From Rhododendron vialii (Eukaryota; Streptophyta; Magnoliopsida; Ericales; Ericaceae), in contig NC_080569.1 of the NCBI RefSeq assembly GCF_030253575.1, positions 18,222,001 to 18,286,000 on the forward strand: a stretch of DNA of 64,000 nt. Direction: 5' to 3'. Both the position numbers and the translations under genes were made by a program. The notes beneath the pieces were generated by a model. The model ran no database searches and was not told where the DNA came from. It worked only from the letters and a program-made list of their open reading frames with translations. Positions 46,279-57,924 of the stretch are shown piece after piece; positions within the stretch are counted from its first letter, which is position 1, and every line of letters starts with the position of its first letter.

Positions 46279-46410
46279 TCATGACTTCTAGTTGTGCAGA
46301 GATGCTTCTTTCATTCTTTTTTCTTTTTTTTGGTTGAGCGATTATTAAAGGTCCAATTCATCTATTAATTCCTATTGCATCTTTTTACACGTGAAAGGAC
46401 AATTTTAAGA

Positions 46411-46534
46411 GGGAAATGATATTGGCTCTCCAAAAATTGATGCAGGCACTCCAAAATTAGTATAAGTTCAAAGCCACTTTCCTTTGTTTTTTGGAGTGCT
46501 TGCATCAATTTTTAGAGTGTCAATATCATTTCCC
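46411..46534. mobile_element. 124-bp foldback MITE, 8-bp duplication
   Basis: Long inverted repeats (GGGAAATGATATTGGCTCTC and a reverse partner) make up most of it, including TTGATGCAGGCACTCCAAAA. It is flanked by TTTTAAGA at 46403-46410 and 46535-46542. The 8-bp duplication suggests the hAT group. Confidence 0.85.
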
Positions 46535-46560
46535 TTTTAAGAATTCATTAACAACAAATA

Positions 46561-46797
46561 CTCCTTCCGTCCCAAAATCTTGGGTCTTTTTCGATATTTG
46601 CGCCATTCATATCTCCCAATTTATGATATTTTTTTATAATTTTGATAACTTTATGTTGTAGATCTAATTGAGAACTATCAAACAAGATTCATATTACATA
46701 TTTTTGGATATTCATATTGAAAGATATAAGAGCTTAAAAGAATGATACAAATATCACAAATATCGAAAAAAGTTCAAAGATTTTGGTACAAAGGGAG
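46561..46797. mobile_element. Stowaway-like MITE
   Basis: It starts CTCCTTCCGTCCCAAAATC and ends, reverse-complemented, CTCCCTTTGTACCAAAATC, with TA on both sides. Ends and TA duplication are those of Tc1/Mariner-derived Stowaway MITEs. Confidence 0.85.
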
Positions 46798-47102
46798 TAA
46801 TGAATAAAACGAGATTGTGCAATTATATTTTTTTCCCAATCTTCTCCTTCACCTTTTTCATTTTTCTTCGTGAAAAAGATCCGCACACAGCATACAGGTG
46901 CTAAAGGGTTGAATTCAGCTCAAGAACATTTGTTCTCAAGTTTTTAAAGAACACACGACTAAAGCAACTTATCAACGATTATGAGTTCAAGTTTTGGCAT
47001 CTAATTCTGTGCTTCATTTATCAAAGCTTTATGGGGTTGCTTTATAGTGCCCAATTCCAATTCATAACATTAAGGTCAAAATGTAATATTAGGTGAAAAA
47101 CT

Positions 47103-47945
47103 AATTATTATTATTTTCAATCTGAAGACCAAACCAATTCATTAATATCCGCCATACGTCATCTATAGATAATCCAATTACAGAGCAAGCTATACAACAA
47201 CAACTGATAACCAACTAAAATAGTGGAACAGAAAGCAACCGACGGTCCAATCTGAGACGACTTTGCCGAACTCCAAAGCATAGTTGAAAACTCTAATATG
47301 GAGCCATTACATAAGCAGGAGCCACTACCTGCTTCACACCGAAAAATACATGGATTGAAAAACGTGAAGCACGTATCTAGACACCAAACGTTCTCGAAAA
47401 TCAGTTGAACACGGGCCCAGCCCAGCCCAGCCCCGAACGGGCCAAGCCTAGTCCGATGTAGGAAGACGACTGGAACCGCAAGGGCAGAGCCACCCCTATA
47501 AGCCACTACCACCGAACTCTAGCCAAACCCCCAACCACCACCTACAAAAAAAAAATAGAACCGCCGCACACCACAAACCACACACCACACAAACCCAACA
47601 AAACCTCGCCAAAAACGTAGATCTACTGGATCCTGGATCGTCGAAACACACGAGGACCAAACCCTAGTGTTAGGCATGAAACCGGAGACCCAACGGGCGT
47701 CCTGCCACCATCACCCACCACCACGCCTAGCCTGTTAAGCACGAAACCGAAATCCCCCAAATGTGGATCCCAGCAATCGAACGATGGTGGTGGAGGGCGG
47801 AGACGGGAGGAGACGCACGGACAGGGGTGTATGAGGAAAGGGAGGAAGGAGAGGGACAAGGAGGCCCAGGGGGAGGAGGCGCCTCCCCCCCGGCCCCCAG
47901 GCGGAAGAAGTTTCTGCATATCCCTAACTGATGAAAAGTTTAGAG
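47103..47945 (-). mobile_element. Retroposed 843-bp insertion with (TAA)n tail
   Basis: AGGTGAAAAACT is repeated exactly at 47091-47102 and 47946-47957. On the minus strand the insert ends AAAATAATAATAATTA next to the left repeat. A target duplication plus a simple-repeat tail means insertion by a LINE-type mechanism; a 5'-truncated LINE is likely. The 5' part (47780-47920) is GC-rich. No known domain was recognised in its short frames. Confidence 0.7.
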
Positions 47946-47957
47946 AGGTGAAAAACT

Positions 47958-49474
47958 GATTTGAGTTGGACATAAAATTATCCATCAGTTACATAGACTC
48001 CTGGTACTTTTTTGCGTAACCAAGTTTTATCCGTGGCATGTTCATAGACTTTAGAGATTGTAATAAAAAACGACAAGTGCCATCTGCTCTCAGCATTAGT
48101 CCGAGATTGGATAGTAATAATTAACCTCTTTTCATCAAAATGAAGGGGAGGACTCATGAACTAACCAAAATTTCTCCTCAATTGCTCTCCCAAAATCGAT
48201 ATGTGCCTATTTTGGTACATAATGGAATAAAAAATGCCAGAACTTGGCCTTGAAAATGAGATTGGTAACAATCTTGTGCTGAAAGTGATGCCAATTCAAC
48301 ACATACACACACACACACACAAAAACTCCTATTGATTCTGCTAAGCGATGTATTCTGACGAGCATCTTGCTTTCTATACGGAAGGAGTGAAGATCAGATG
48401 CTCATGGGAACATTACTGGAAAGATGGCAACATACTTTGAGTGCATCCTGTCAACTTAATGCTTTCTAGTATCACATTTTGTTTTTAATAAACTTGCATT
48501 AGCAAAATCTGCAACCAAAAAGGCAGGGATCTAATTTGCCAAGTCATATACAGAAACTAGAAAAAGGTTACATCATTTTTGGATAATTCGTGAAGCAAAA
48601 GAAAAACTAAAGCAAACATAAGTTGATTTCTTTCTTCTTACCATTTTCATGTCTTCATAATCCTCCACAAATTTATCGAGAGATGATTCCACTTCACTGT
48701 TGAAGAGGTTAGTTTATTGAGAGAGAGAGAGAGGGTCATAAAAATAACGTCCCAAGAACAAATGTTACACAAGCTAACAATTTTAAGCACGTTTTTCACT
48801 CAGTAGGTCCATGCAATTATAAAACAATGGACCCATTAGAACAATACATCTAATAAATCTTTTAGGAGTACACAATCAGAAAAATAAGACCTCAGGAGAT
48901 GGGTGGTGTATGAAGCAAAAGTTATGATGCGAAATTCAAACTAATCAAAAGCGCAGAATCTGTGGATACAAGAGTAGTGCATTCTCTCCTGCAGAGCTCC
49001 ATTACCACTCTTCTTATAAGGATGGCAATATCTAACCTCAATATTTAGCCAAGGCATTGAAACGCAGCAAAGAAAGTCTTCGGATTGCAAATGTTTGTGT
49101 GGGCACAAAGGGAGAAGGTTTTGTGCCAAAGCAAGAGCCAGGCATTGCTGTTCTGAAATAAGATAACAAGAAGCTTCCCACAAACCTCAGCCTATTACTT
49201 TGCCTGTTGTGAATTAGAAGCAGATTCCAAGTCTTCAGGTGTCACTGATTGATGCAGCTGCACTCACAAAAAGAATCATCAAGTTACCTGAGAATGTCTT
49301 GCAGAATATATATTCATTAGCTCCTATGACGTACCACAAATCAATCATAATATGAAACAACAAGGCAAATAGGAGGTATGAACTAGGGATTTTAAACAAA
49401 AAATACAATCTCTCTCTCTCTCTCTCTCAAAACCCTAGCCGCCACATTTACCTTTCTTCTCGCTTCCCCTCCCC
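47958..49474. other. Gene-poor stretch with possible exons of an unrecognised minus-strand gene
   Basis: On the minus strand, 48699-48643 is bounded by CAACAG| and |GTAAGAAG and reads EVESSLDKFVEDYEDMKM. 49265-49213 is bounded by GTGCAG| and |GCAAAG and reads LHQSVTPEDLESASNSQQ. They may be exons of one host gene or its remnant, but I could not join them or name the family. The rest holds CA (48300-48320), GA (48719-48734) and CT (49408-49428) repeats. Confidence 0.35.
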
Positions 49475-49588
49475 CAGGGGCGGACCCAGAATAGGGTACC
49501 TGGGGTCATGTGCCCCCATTGAATCTAGGAAAAATTTCCCCTGCGGTTGGCATAGGAGACAGGTTTGTGTGACAGTCCTTCAGTTTCG

Positions 49589-49596
<8 letters not shown>

Positions 49597-49636
<40 letters not shown>

Positions 49637-49677
49637 CACACCCATAATAAAGGCTTTTGATTGGATTTCAGATTGAC

Positions 49678-49727
<50 letters not shown>

Positions 49728-49768
49728 CACACCCATAATAAAGGCTTTTGATTGGATTTCAGATTGAC

Positions 49769-49817
<49 letters not shown>
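49597..49817. repeat. Compound CT-rich minisatellite
   Basis: A unit of about 100 bp, a long CT run followed by CCATACACACACCCATAATA then AAGGCTTTTGATTGGATTTC, is repeated twice with a third CT run at the end. Reading frames across it (Arg-Glu repeats) are artefacts. Confidence 0.9.
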
Positions 49818-49822
<5 letters not shown>

Positions 49823-49899
49823 CGTCACTACAACCCATTATGACTTTTGTTGGCTTTAAGAAATTTGCAATTGAATGTTTTAATATTTGGTTAGAAATG

Positions 49900-52452
49900 A
49901 TACAGGAAAGGATTTTGTGTGATTCAGGAATTCCAAATTCGGCCCTAGAGTCACCTATGATTCAGGAATTCCCAAAGAAGCTACTGTGTCTCACATCATT
50001 CATAACTCTACCTGGTCTTTTCCCATTACTCAAACTTTCTAGCTTAATGAGGTGAGGAGTGCTCTGCCAGTCCTCATACCTTCCAGGGTGAGTGAGAATG
50101 ACCAATTCAGGTGGTCCCTCACCCCTAATGGTCAATCCATTATCTCCTCTCTTTGGGACAAATTAAGAACTTCCTTTCCCAAGGTGTTGTGGCACAAGTT
50201 GGTGTGGTTTTCTGGTCACATCCCCAAGTGTAGCTTCATCACCTGGCTGGCTATTCAGAATAGGCTTTCCACTGCTGATAGACTTGTGTCTTGCGGTCTT
50301 CCACTCTCAGCCCAATGTAGTTTTTGCTAGGAAAATGAAAGCCATGACCACCTTTTCTTTAATTGCTCATTTTCCAAGCTAGTTTGGGGTTCTATTCAGT
50401 CCAAGCTTCATGTTTCTTGGTCATCTAGAACTTGGGCTGATTGGGTTTCCCTTCTCACTAATTCAAAAGGCAAATCTCTCCAAACTGTTATCACTAAGTT
50501 GGCTTTTACAATCACAGTCTACCATGTGTGGATTGAAAGGAATGTGAGGAAATTCCAGGGGAATCCATCTACTTCGGAGGTAGTTGTTCATAGAATTTGT
50601 TCACTGGTGAAAGCAAGGATCCTATCCTTACCCAATCTCCCTGAATTTCAAGCAGATCAGGTTGTTAATGAGTGGCATTATGATGGAAGTTAACTGTTCA
50701 TTTTGTTACATCTTTTAACTCATGCTTCATTTGTATTCTTACTTGTTTTGTGTTTGGTAGCAGTAAATATCAGCATTTGTTAACTACAAGATATGAAGTG
50801 TTACTTGTGTCAGGTTTCTAGTGCAGTATCCTTCTTATTTTGGAAGTCAGGAGGCTAGCAATTTTCAAAGGAGTATTTCTACTGCTGCAGGGTGGTTCTA
50901 TGGGTTCTTGGCTGCTTGTCTCCTATTTACAAGGAGTAGTGCTCAAGTGGTTCAAATGTTGTTTAGTTTGCTAGATACTGCTATTACTTCTATCATAGCA
51001 GGTACATACTTTAATCTTTGGTGGCTAACATCTAAGTTACAATTTTGAAGTGTGTACCTACTATATTGTGTGTTATCCTAGTGAGTTGTGTGCTTGTGCC
51101 TCATCCTTCTCGTTTGAGAGTGGAGGTAATATATAGTGGGGGAATCATGTGAGAACTAGCGGAGGGAGTTGGTGGAGCCCTATATTCCCTATGCTTGTGA
51201 GAAAGAAGATGAGTGGGAGGTCAATTTTCACGGGTGATAGAAGTCAGTGAGACCTCATATTGAGCTTGGGAAACCCTGTTTGTGTTGCACTTACAATGCT
51301 GCAATTGTTCAGTCCTTTGAATGCTTCTGTTATGTGTTATCTGATATGGCCTTAAAGTCAAGAGGATGTGTAAGATGAATCCTTGGATCAGTTGTGGCTC
51401 CAACTGTGATCTCTCATTTGTATGCCTGCTGTTCCAATGATGAATCCTTTTGCTGCTACTAATGCTTTCGGTTACTGCTTTTTGTTGTTTGCTGCTGCTA
51501 ACTGCTGTTGTAGTGGTAGCAACTAGCTGCTGTTTTGTTGGCTTCTCTGTTTTGATTAGCTGTTGAATTTCTATCCAGCAGTGGTTAGCCTTAGTATCTT
51601 TGCTCAGGTGTTGTCAAGCTAGCTGATGCTGTATTTCCTTTGTTTTTAATGTTTATAGCAGCTTTGAATTTGTTTTGGCCTAGCCTTGGGGGGTTGTCCC
51701 TTAGAGTGTTATGCTTTTCTAGGGGGTTGTCCCTAGCTTTCTTTTGCTTCATTTTTCTGCTGCTGCTGTCCAGTTTTGGCTGCCCAGTCAGCTGTCTGCT
51801 ATGTTGCTGTCCAGTTCTGTACACGGTTTTGGCTTTTGCTCGAACCAGTTCCAGATTTGGAGCTATCTTCTCTAGCTCATGTGGAATGGGGCTGAATACA
51901 CTCATGTGGATTTGCAGTTCAAATGCTGACTGCTATTCTGTTCAAGCTGCAAGCTGCTGTCCTACGGCTGCACGCTGCTGTTATGTTCTGATGTTGCTTC
52001 TTCTACTACTGTAATGGCAGCAATTAACCGTTGATCTGTTTTGTTTGGCTGCTAAACTGTCTGTTCTGTAATTATGGCTCTGAATCTGTTCGTTTGCTGC
52101 TGTACATAATGCTTCTAAGACTTCTCCCCCGTTGTGCCATTCGATTCAGTGGTTCAAGTAGTGCTGCTAGGTTCAGTTAGGTCTATCCTGTAAAGTATTA
52201 TTTGCTTCTCTGTTTTGGTTGTGTTCAGTTGTCCAGTATTGCACTAAGTGTAATCTTTTGCCATCTGTTACGTATCCCTCTGTTGGATGGATGAGAAACA
52301 GATGTTCTATCTACTTCTAGTCCTACGTAGCCGGTTGGCGTAGGCTTTCTATCATTTTGTTTGTTTTATTTTGTTTTCCTCCTGGGGTATGCCCCTTGTA
52401 GGCTGTATATTCGGTTAGCCTCTTTTTATTTTCAAGCTGATTTACCAAAAAA
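49900..52452 (+). mobile_element. LINE, 5'-truncated, with CTG-rich 3' UTR
   Basis: The C-terminal end of ORF2 (to 50693) is followed by about 1.7 kb of noncoding, CTGCTG-rich sequence. It ends in the signature GGGGTATGCCCCTTGTAGGC and an A run at 52445-52453. This copy links the same 3' signature at 776-871 and 4768-5065 to a LINE. The left edge is approximate; GATTCAGGAATTCC appears twice near 49922 and 49962. Confidence 0.75.
49975..50693 (+). pseudogene. LINE ORF2 C-terminal end (RT zinc-binding domain)
   Basis: With one TAG at 50041-50043 and another at 50328-50330, the frame reads FRWSLTPNGQSIISSLWDKL, then LVWFSGHIPKCSFITWLAIQ, NRLSTADRL and NESHDHLFFNCSFSKLVW. It ends at AFTITVYHVWIERNVRKFQG and a TGA/TAA. 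This is the zf-RVT region at the end of plant LINE ORF2. The endonuclease and RT domains are absent. Confidence 0.8.
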
Positions 52453-52860
52453 AAATAATTTCTACATTGTTAAAACGTGAGTAAATAAAATAGGATTTTT
52501 ACTCATTCTTTGTTAAATAGACTTGGGCTCTTGATTTATCTTCTGATTATTTGGAAGATTTTTAATTATTTTTTTAATTCAATTATGGGTCTATATGTTT
52601 AATGTTGCATGATCATGCTTAATTTTGAATTTTTTTCCCTTAAGGTTATGTGCCCCCACCCTTAGTAAATTCTGGGTCTGCCACTAGGGATGGCAATCCC
52701 GGCCGCCCCACCCCGCCCCGCCCCATTCCCCGCCCCAAATGGATTGGGGATTCGGGGATTTTCGGGGATCGGGTAGGGGATGAGGATAATTTTTTTAAAA
52801 AAATGGGGAACGGGCAGGGGATGGGTATGAGTCTGTCCCCGCCCCGCCCCGTTTGTATGT

Positions 52861-52864
<4 letters not shown>

Positions 52865-52929
<65 letters not shown>
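52865..52929. repeat. (TA)n microsatellite
   Basis: About 65 bp of pure TA inside the hAT-like element. Confidence 0.95.
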
Positions 52930-52932
<3 letters not shown>

Positions 52933-52942
52933 TCATTTTCAA

Positions 52943-53292
52943 ATAAGGTGGTCCTTATTTTAGTTAAAATAAGGACCCCTCCATTTCTCCCATTTTCCGT
53001 TTGAATTTTGATGATCCAAGCCGCTCAATGTGTTCAGAACGTGATTTTAAGGGTATCCGCGAGGAATCGGCAAAAAAAAAAGACCGGGAAGGTCTTCATC
53101 CGAGCAGTTTTAATTTGAACCGTTTGATAAAAAATAAACAAAAACTGCTCGGATGAAGCCCTTCCCAATCTTTTTTTTTGCTGATTTCTCTCGTATGCCC
53201 TTAAAATCACGCTCTAAACACATTGAGCGGCTCGGATCATCGAAATTCGATCGGGAAAGGGAAGTCCTTATTTTATTAAGTTAAGGTGGTCC
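52943..53292. mobile_element. 350-bp foldback MITE with very long inverted repeats
   Basis: The two arms (about 52945-53115 and 53130-53290) are near-complementary over about 150 bp, including GATGATCCAAGCCGCTCAAT with its reverse partner and CTTCATCCGAGCAGTTTT with its partner. A short AT-rich loop separates them. The transcript would form a long hairpin. The exact ends and duplication were not resolved. Confidence 0.75.
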
Positions 53293-54207
53293 TCAGGAGA
53301 AGGAGACTCTATATATATAATCAATAAGTTATATACATAAATGAAAATTATATAGGAGTACTATATATACATAAGTGAGGAAGAAAGAAAGAAACTAAAT
53401 CTCACTGTCAATTAACATAGAAGTAATTGAATTCACTTACCACGGATAGAAGATTAGTAGAAAAAAGAGCTCAAATCGATAGTTCTAGTCAGATAAATAT
53501 TGTTCACGTCTGATAAATATTGTTCACATCGGAAACTCATGAAATAGCGTCGTGTTGAGAAACTAAGAAACGAAGCTTTAAAGAGCTTTGCGTGTGTTGT
53601 TTGTTCTTGGCGTCTTGCTGCAGGAGGGATACCAGATTAAGAATACCGGTTTTGCCTGTGGTTCCAGTTGGATCCCCGATTCCCCATGGGGATCCCCGTT
53701 CCCCGTTTGAGGAGGGGATGGAGGGTAAAAATAATTCCCCGGTGGGGATCGGGGAGGGGCTGGGGATGGATTTGGATTCGGGGATCGGGGACGGGGATAG
53801 TGGTATCCACCCCCTACCCGCCCCATTGCCAACCCTATCCGCCACTGCCTTCCCCCCTCGGGTCTCACAACCATAATACAACAGTGGGAGGGGAAGGCCA
53901 TGTTACTAGTTCTCTCTCCCAATCTCTTTGGTTTGTTTTTCTCTGTCTCTTCAAATCATTGACTTGTCTTATCTGTGAGAGTTTTGTCTATCCTTTTTTT
54001 GAGAGTTTTTATTTTCGTCTTTGGGCGAATATTACATCTATAGATCGGGTTCTTTCAAATGATGTCGCTTCACAATGGCATCCGTGTCAATAGTGTTATA
54101 CAACCCCCATATGATGTCTTTGCTGGAGCAACTATGGTGGCGCTGTAGTATAAGGATGTGTTTGAAATCATTGATTGGTGGTGGAATGTGCAATTGCATC
54201 AACCTTT

Positions 54208-55554
54208 ATTTGCTCGGGAAACGAAATTTTATAACAAAACTCGAAGGGATACATTGAGCAGTTCGAACACCAAAAGATTACACACTTACTCGATCCAACC
54301 AGATGAAAGAGGAAAAAACAACAAAAACACTGCCATCCAATAGAAAGTTGGATGGCAAACACCTCACCACTCAACCAAAGTTACAGCTTCAACAACCTAA
54401 CTCCATCTAGAAAAATCCTAAAATCCTCCATCGAATACACCTTTATGTCGAATTTCGCCTTTGCCCACATTGCAACTCTAGATTTAATCAGTTCACCCAC
54501 TTCCCCAGCACTTGTAGTTGCATTGTTGAACACATAAGCATTTCTTGCCAACCACAAGGACCACAAAGTCGCAAAGAATGTAACTTCCCACAAGAGTTGC
54601 TCCCACTTTCTGAAACTATTGTCCCCCCACCATAAGAAAAGACCTTCCAATGACTCCGGGCACACCCATCTCACATGCCACCAATCCAACATCAGAGACC
54701 AAACCTCCCAAGAAAATTGACAATGCAAGAATAAGTGGTGTGGTGTTTCCAAGTGCTCCGAGCAAAGCGGGCATAGAACTTATTGACCCTCTAGAATCAG
54801 ATTTCTGTCCAAAAGCACAGATCTAGTAGCCACCTTGGATTGCAGAGCCATCAAGGCGAAAATTTCCACCTTTGGGGGGCAAAGATTTTTCCAAAGAGTT
54901 TCCATCACCAGACTTCTCGAATACTCACCATTCTCCCATTGGTTATACACTGATTTTACAGAGAACCGATTATCCGAAGACCAATTCCAACTCACTGCAT
55001 CTCGCCTGGCCGAATCCAGTGTTACTAAAGCCAATCTCTGTTTTAATTCCTCCACTTGAAGACTTTCCCAGTCACGTAATTCTCTGCTGAACAGATTCCA
55101 CCTACCCATACCAGCCCCACCCTCCAATGCACTGACCTTCTCTTCTTTTTGGGTAGATATTAAGTACAACCGAGGGTACTCCTCACGAAGAGTTGTATCC
55201 CCTAGCCAAACATGATTCCAAAAGGAAATCTCCAATCCCGAATGGAGTTGTAAGCTAATACCGTCTTGGATTATGTTACCGATACATGAAGATACATCCC
55301 CAATTGCACATATATCCTTCCAGATTCTAGAAGCCCTTCCAGAGACCGGCATCCGAGGAAACCAACATCCATGCTCCAAATTATATTTCCCTCTAACGAC
55401 CCACGCCCAAAGAGAATCACAGTCCGCATGAAATCGCCACCACCACTTGGCCAAAAGGGCCAGATTTTGGGCCATCAAATTCTTCACACCTAACCCACCA
55501 TACTCCTTCTTCTTACATATCACCTCTAACCCACCATACTCCTTCTTACACAGC
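54208..55554 (-). mobile_element. 5'-truncated LINE inside the hAT relic
   Basis: The 14-bp repeat TTGCATCAACCTTT at 54194-54207 and 55555-55568 flanks it, and the hAT coding sequence resumes directly after. It ends, on the minus strand, near CGAGCAAATAA. Near its 5' end the block CTAACCCACCATACTCCTTC is duplicated (about 55491 and 55526). Confidence 0.88.
54381..55523 (-). pseudogene. LINE ORF2 C-terminal part
   Basis: The minus strand reads EYGGLGVKNLMAQNLALLAK, WWWRFHADCDSLWAWVVRGK, then FWNHVWLGDTTLREEYPRLY, SWNWSSDNRFSVKSVYNQWE and VEIFALMALQSKVATRSVLL. After a TAA at 54777-54779 it continues with TPHHLFLHCQFSWEVWSLML. This is the region after reverse transcriptase with the zinc-binding domain. 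Only one stop is seen over about 375 codons, so the insertion is fairly young. Confidence 0.85.
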
Positions 55555-56575
55555 TTGCATCAACCTTTGCAAGCTGTTGGCTTCTTATTTGAACCCTGAA
55601 TTTTTTTACAAAGATATTGCTGTGGTGAAAGCTAATAAAGAGGTATTTAAGAGTGTGATGGAGTGTATAGAAGAGTTTGTCCCATGTGAGGAGACCCAAG
55701 ATGAGATTCTCTATCAAATAACAAGATATGAGCTGGCGGTAGGACTCTTTGGAAATTCCATGGCAATTAGGCAAAGAACTACAAGGACAACAGGTGATCA
55801 CAAATTTTCTTACTCCTTTGTAGTCTAGTACATATATACGCCTTTGTTCCTTAATGTTTATCCTGTGCTAATTAGTTATTAGTAATATCGTTATAATGTG
55901 GCAGTTGAGTGGTGGTCCGCATTTGGTTGTGATACTCCAGATTTGCAAAAATTTGCCATCCAAAACCTTAAACTTGTAGTTCATCCGGATGTGAGAGAAA
56001 CTAGAGTGTGTTCGAGCATGTGAGTATTACATTAAGAGGTTTCTAGTTGTTTTTAAGGTGTGTGATATACACTTAAATCCCTTTAACGTTTATTTTGCAG
56101 CTTCACACCAAAAAAGGAAATAAGCTAGATCAAAAGTGCCTCAATGACTTGGTGTTTGTTCAATACAATAGAGTATTGAGGCGTCGATATGCAAATTGTG
56201 GCAAACTTGACCCGATTTCCTTGAAGAACATTGATGAGAGCAATGAATGGTTGATTGGGAATAGGAGGAGGTTGTATTTGAGGGTGAAGATTTGAATTGG
56301 GATGAGGTTACAAGGGCTAGTGGAGTTGAAGAACCGAGCAAAGTTACTAGGTGAACTCATAAAGCAACTTCTTTTATCCCAACACCTACCACGACAAAGG
56401 CAAGACCAACTCCAAGGGCTTCAAGAAGAAAGACATCTTTATACAATCTTGTAGATGATGAGAATGAAGACTGGGATGAATATGAAATAGGAGATACAGA
56501 TGAAGAAGATGTGGAATGATATAAGTCAAATGATGATGATGATGAATTTCTTGGTGTTGAGGATGATGATTAATG

Positions 56576-57292
56576 CCTACGCATGCCGCTAGATTGTTTG
56601 CCATTAATCATTTTGCTATGTCTCTAAGGCTAATCATGGATGATATGTTTTGTTTAGTTAGTGTTTGGTGGTTCCATACTTCCGTTCAACTTTAATTCCT
56701 TGTTTGGAATATATGGATTGTTCTCATTTTATGAATGAGCGTATTTTGTGTTTTTTACTAGTATTTATATGTTGGATTGTTGGTTATTATGCAATATGAT
56801 GTTAAGGAGTGAATATTGGTCATTTATGTAGTTTTTTTTTTTTTAAACGCTCGCCTCACTTCAATGAGGCGCTCACCTCATCTTTTACGGGCTTTGTCGC
56901 CTCACCTTTGCCTCACACTTTTAAATCACTGGGCCCTCCGATGCCTAATTTGGTATCACGTATACTGGAAAACCTAACTCACGTGAGTGATGCAATTGCT
57001 GATAACAATGTACCTTTCAATAGGTTGTACCTTGTATTTAGAGATTTCGTCTTGCTTGCTCCCCAAGCACCCTAATTCGTTAGGAAACCCTACCTCGTTA
57101 GGAATCCTCCTCTATGTGGAAGTTCGTTCCATATATTAACTCAATCTCTGCCCATTATGGCGGAATATATCATTCTCTTTTTCGTGGCATCCACCCCTAT
57201 CACGCAAGGAGCTTATTCCAGAGCATTCTAGAATGACCCAACCGCCCATCTCGTTGTCGGCATAACTTGGTTCATAACTGTATGGTTACTAC
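56576..57292. other. Gene-free stretch before the Copia element
   Basis: It contains the 3' flank of the hAT relic and, at 56826-56935, a fragment rich in CGCCTCA words like the MITE at 63298-63892. No coding region was recognised. Confidence 0.5.
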
Positions 57293-57424
57293 TATTAAGT
57301 TAGGTTCACTTTGTTATGTATTTGTTACTTAGGGGTATATTTGTACTTTTACTCTTGTCCATATAAATACAAAGTGTGAGAGAGAAATCCAATTTTGGGT
57401 TCTCCTTTTTCCCCAAAATCCACA
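57293..57424 (+). repeat. 5' LTR of the Copia element, with TATA box
   Basis: It aligns with 62828-62960. CATATAAATAC at about 57360-57369 is the likely promoter. Confidence 0.88.
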
Positions 57425-57444
57425 TGGTATCAGAATTCAGAGCC
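57425..57444 (+). other. Primer-binding site of the Copia element
   Basis: TGGTATCAGAATTCAGAGCC directly follows the LTR. TGGTATCAGA is the usual initiator tRNA-Met primer site of plant Copia elements. Confidence 0.8.
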
Positions 57445-57924
57445 ACGACCGTTTACCTCTGGCGACAAAATCCCATGATCGACTACCTTAGTTGATCACT
57501 TTCCGACACAGTACGACGTCACTCCAGTCGTCCTTGGTCATTTCCGTCGCTGTATGATGTCTCTCCAATCGTTCCCGACCTTTTTCGACGCCGTACGACT
57601 CTCGTTTGCCCTTGACAACTTGTATCTACCTTCGAAACCCACTGGGTAACCACATACATGTACGTTTTAGGTTGTTTATGTTGTCGGTGGTCTGTCTAGG
57701 CTTGATTTGGGATCGTTAAGGGTCTGGTTACTCTCGTTTCTGTTGAAAATCAACTGGGTCATCACTGATCGCGTCCGAAACTGACTTGGTGACCACAAAA
57801 TCGACTGGGTCTGATCTCTAAGGTTTGTTCGAAGTTTGGGTGTTCTTTTAATCCTTTTTTTGAAGGCTTTCAATTACCTGTCTTGTTCTCTCTGACAAAC
57901 CCTTCGTAATCTTTTACTGTTAAT

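Larger units (their letters stand above)
52685..53837. mobile_element. Nonautonomous hAT-like element with GGGGATCGGGG ends
   Basis: The ends are TAGGGATGGCAAT and, reverse-complemented, TAGGGTTGGCAAT. Flanks are TCTGCCAC (52677-52684) and TCCGCCAC (53838-53845), one mismatch. Both arms are dense in CGGGGAT/GGGGATCGGGG words. It inserted into the right end of the larger hAT-like element and itself contains a TA microsatellite and a foldback MITE. Confidence 0.8.
49475..53847. mobile_element. Nonautonomous hAT-like element, split by a LINE and a second hAT-like element
   Basis: The left end is CAGGGGCGGACCCAGAAT. The right end, reverse-complemented once the inner insertion is removed, is CAGTGGCAGACCCAGAAT. 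Both continue into a GGGGGCACAT-type stretch. Flanking 8-mers are CCCTCCCC (49467-49474) and CCTTCCCC (53848-53855), one mismatch. No transposase was seen that belongs to it. Confidence 0.65.
54040..56575 (+). pseudogene. hAT transposase relic, split by a LINE
   Basis: Before the LINE, 54100-54207 holds a piece with FEIIDWWWNVQLHQP. After it, 55572-55793 reads ASYLNPEFFYKDIAVVKANK, then ITRYELAVGLFGNSMAIRQR. 55903-56016 reads WWSAFGCDTPDLQKFAIQNL. 56100-56295 carries the C-terminal dimerisation end (HTKKGNKLDQKCLNDLVFVQ, then DPISLKNIDESNEWLIG). An acidic tail reaches about 56570. Introns between the last pieces look canonical. Stops and a frameshift at the LINE junction make it non-functional; the N-terminal BED finger was not seen. 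Confidence 0.75.

Noticed and set aside
49525..49828. Arg-Glu repeat reading frames
   Set aside because: Pure product of the CT microsatellite.
52646..52946. Tyr-Ile repeat frames
   Set aside because: Product of the TA microsatellite and hAT terminal repeats.
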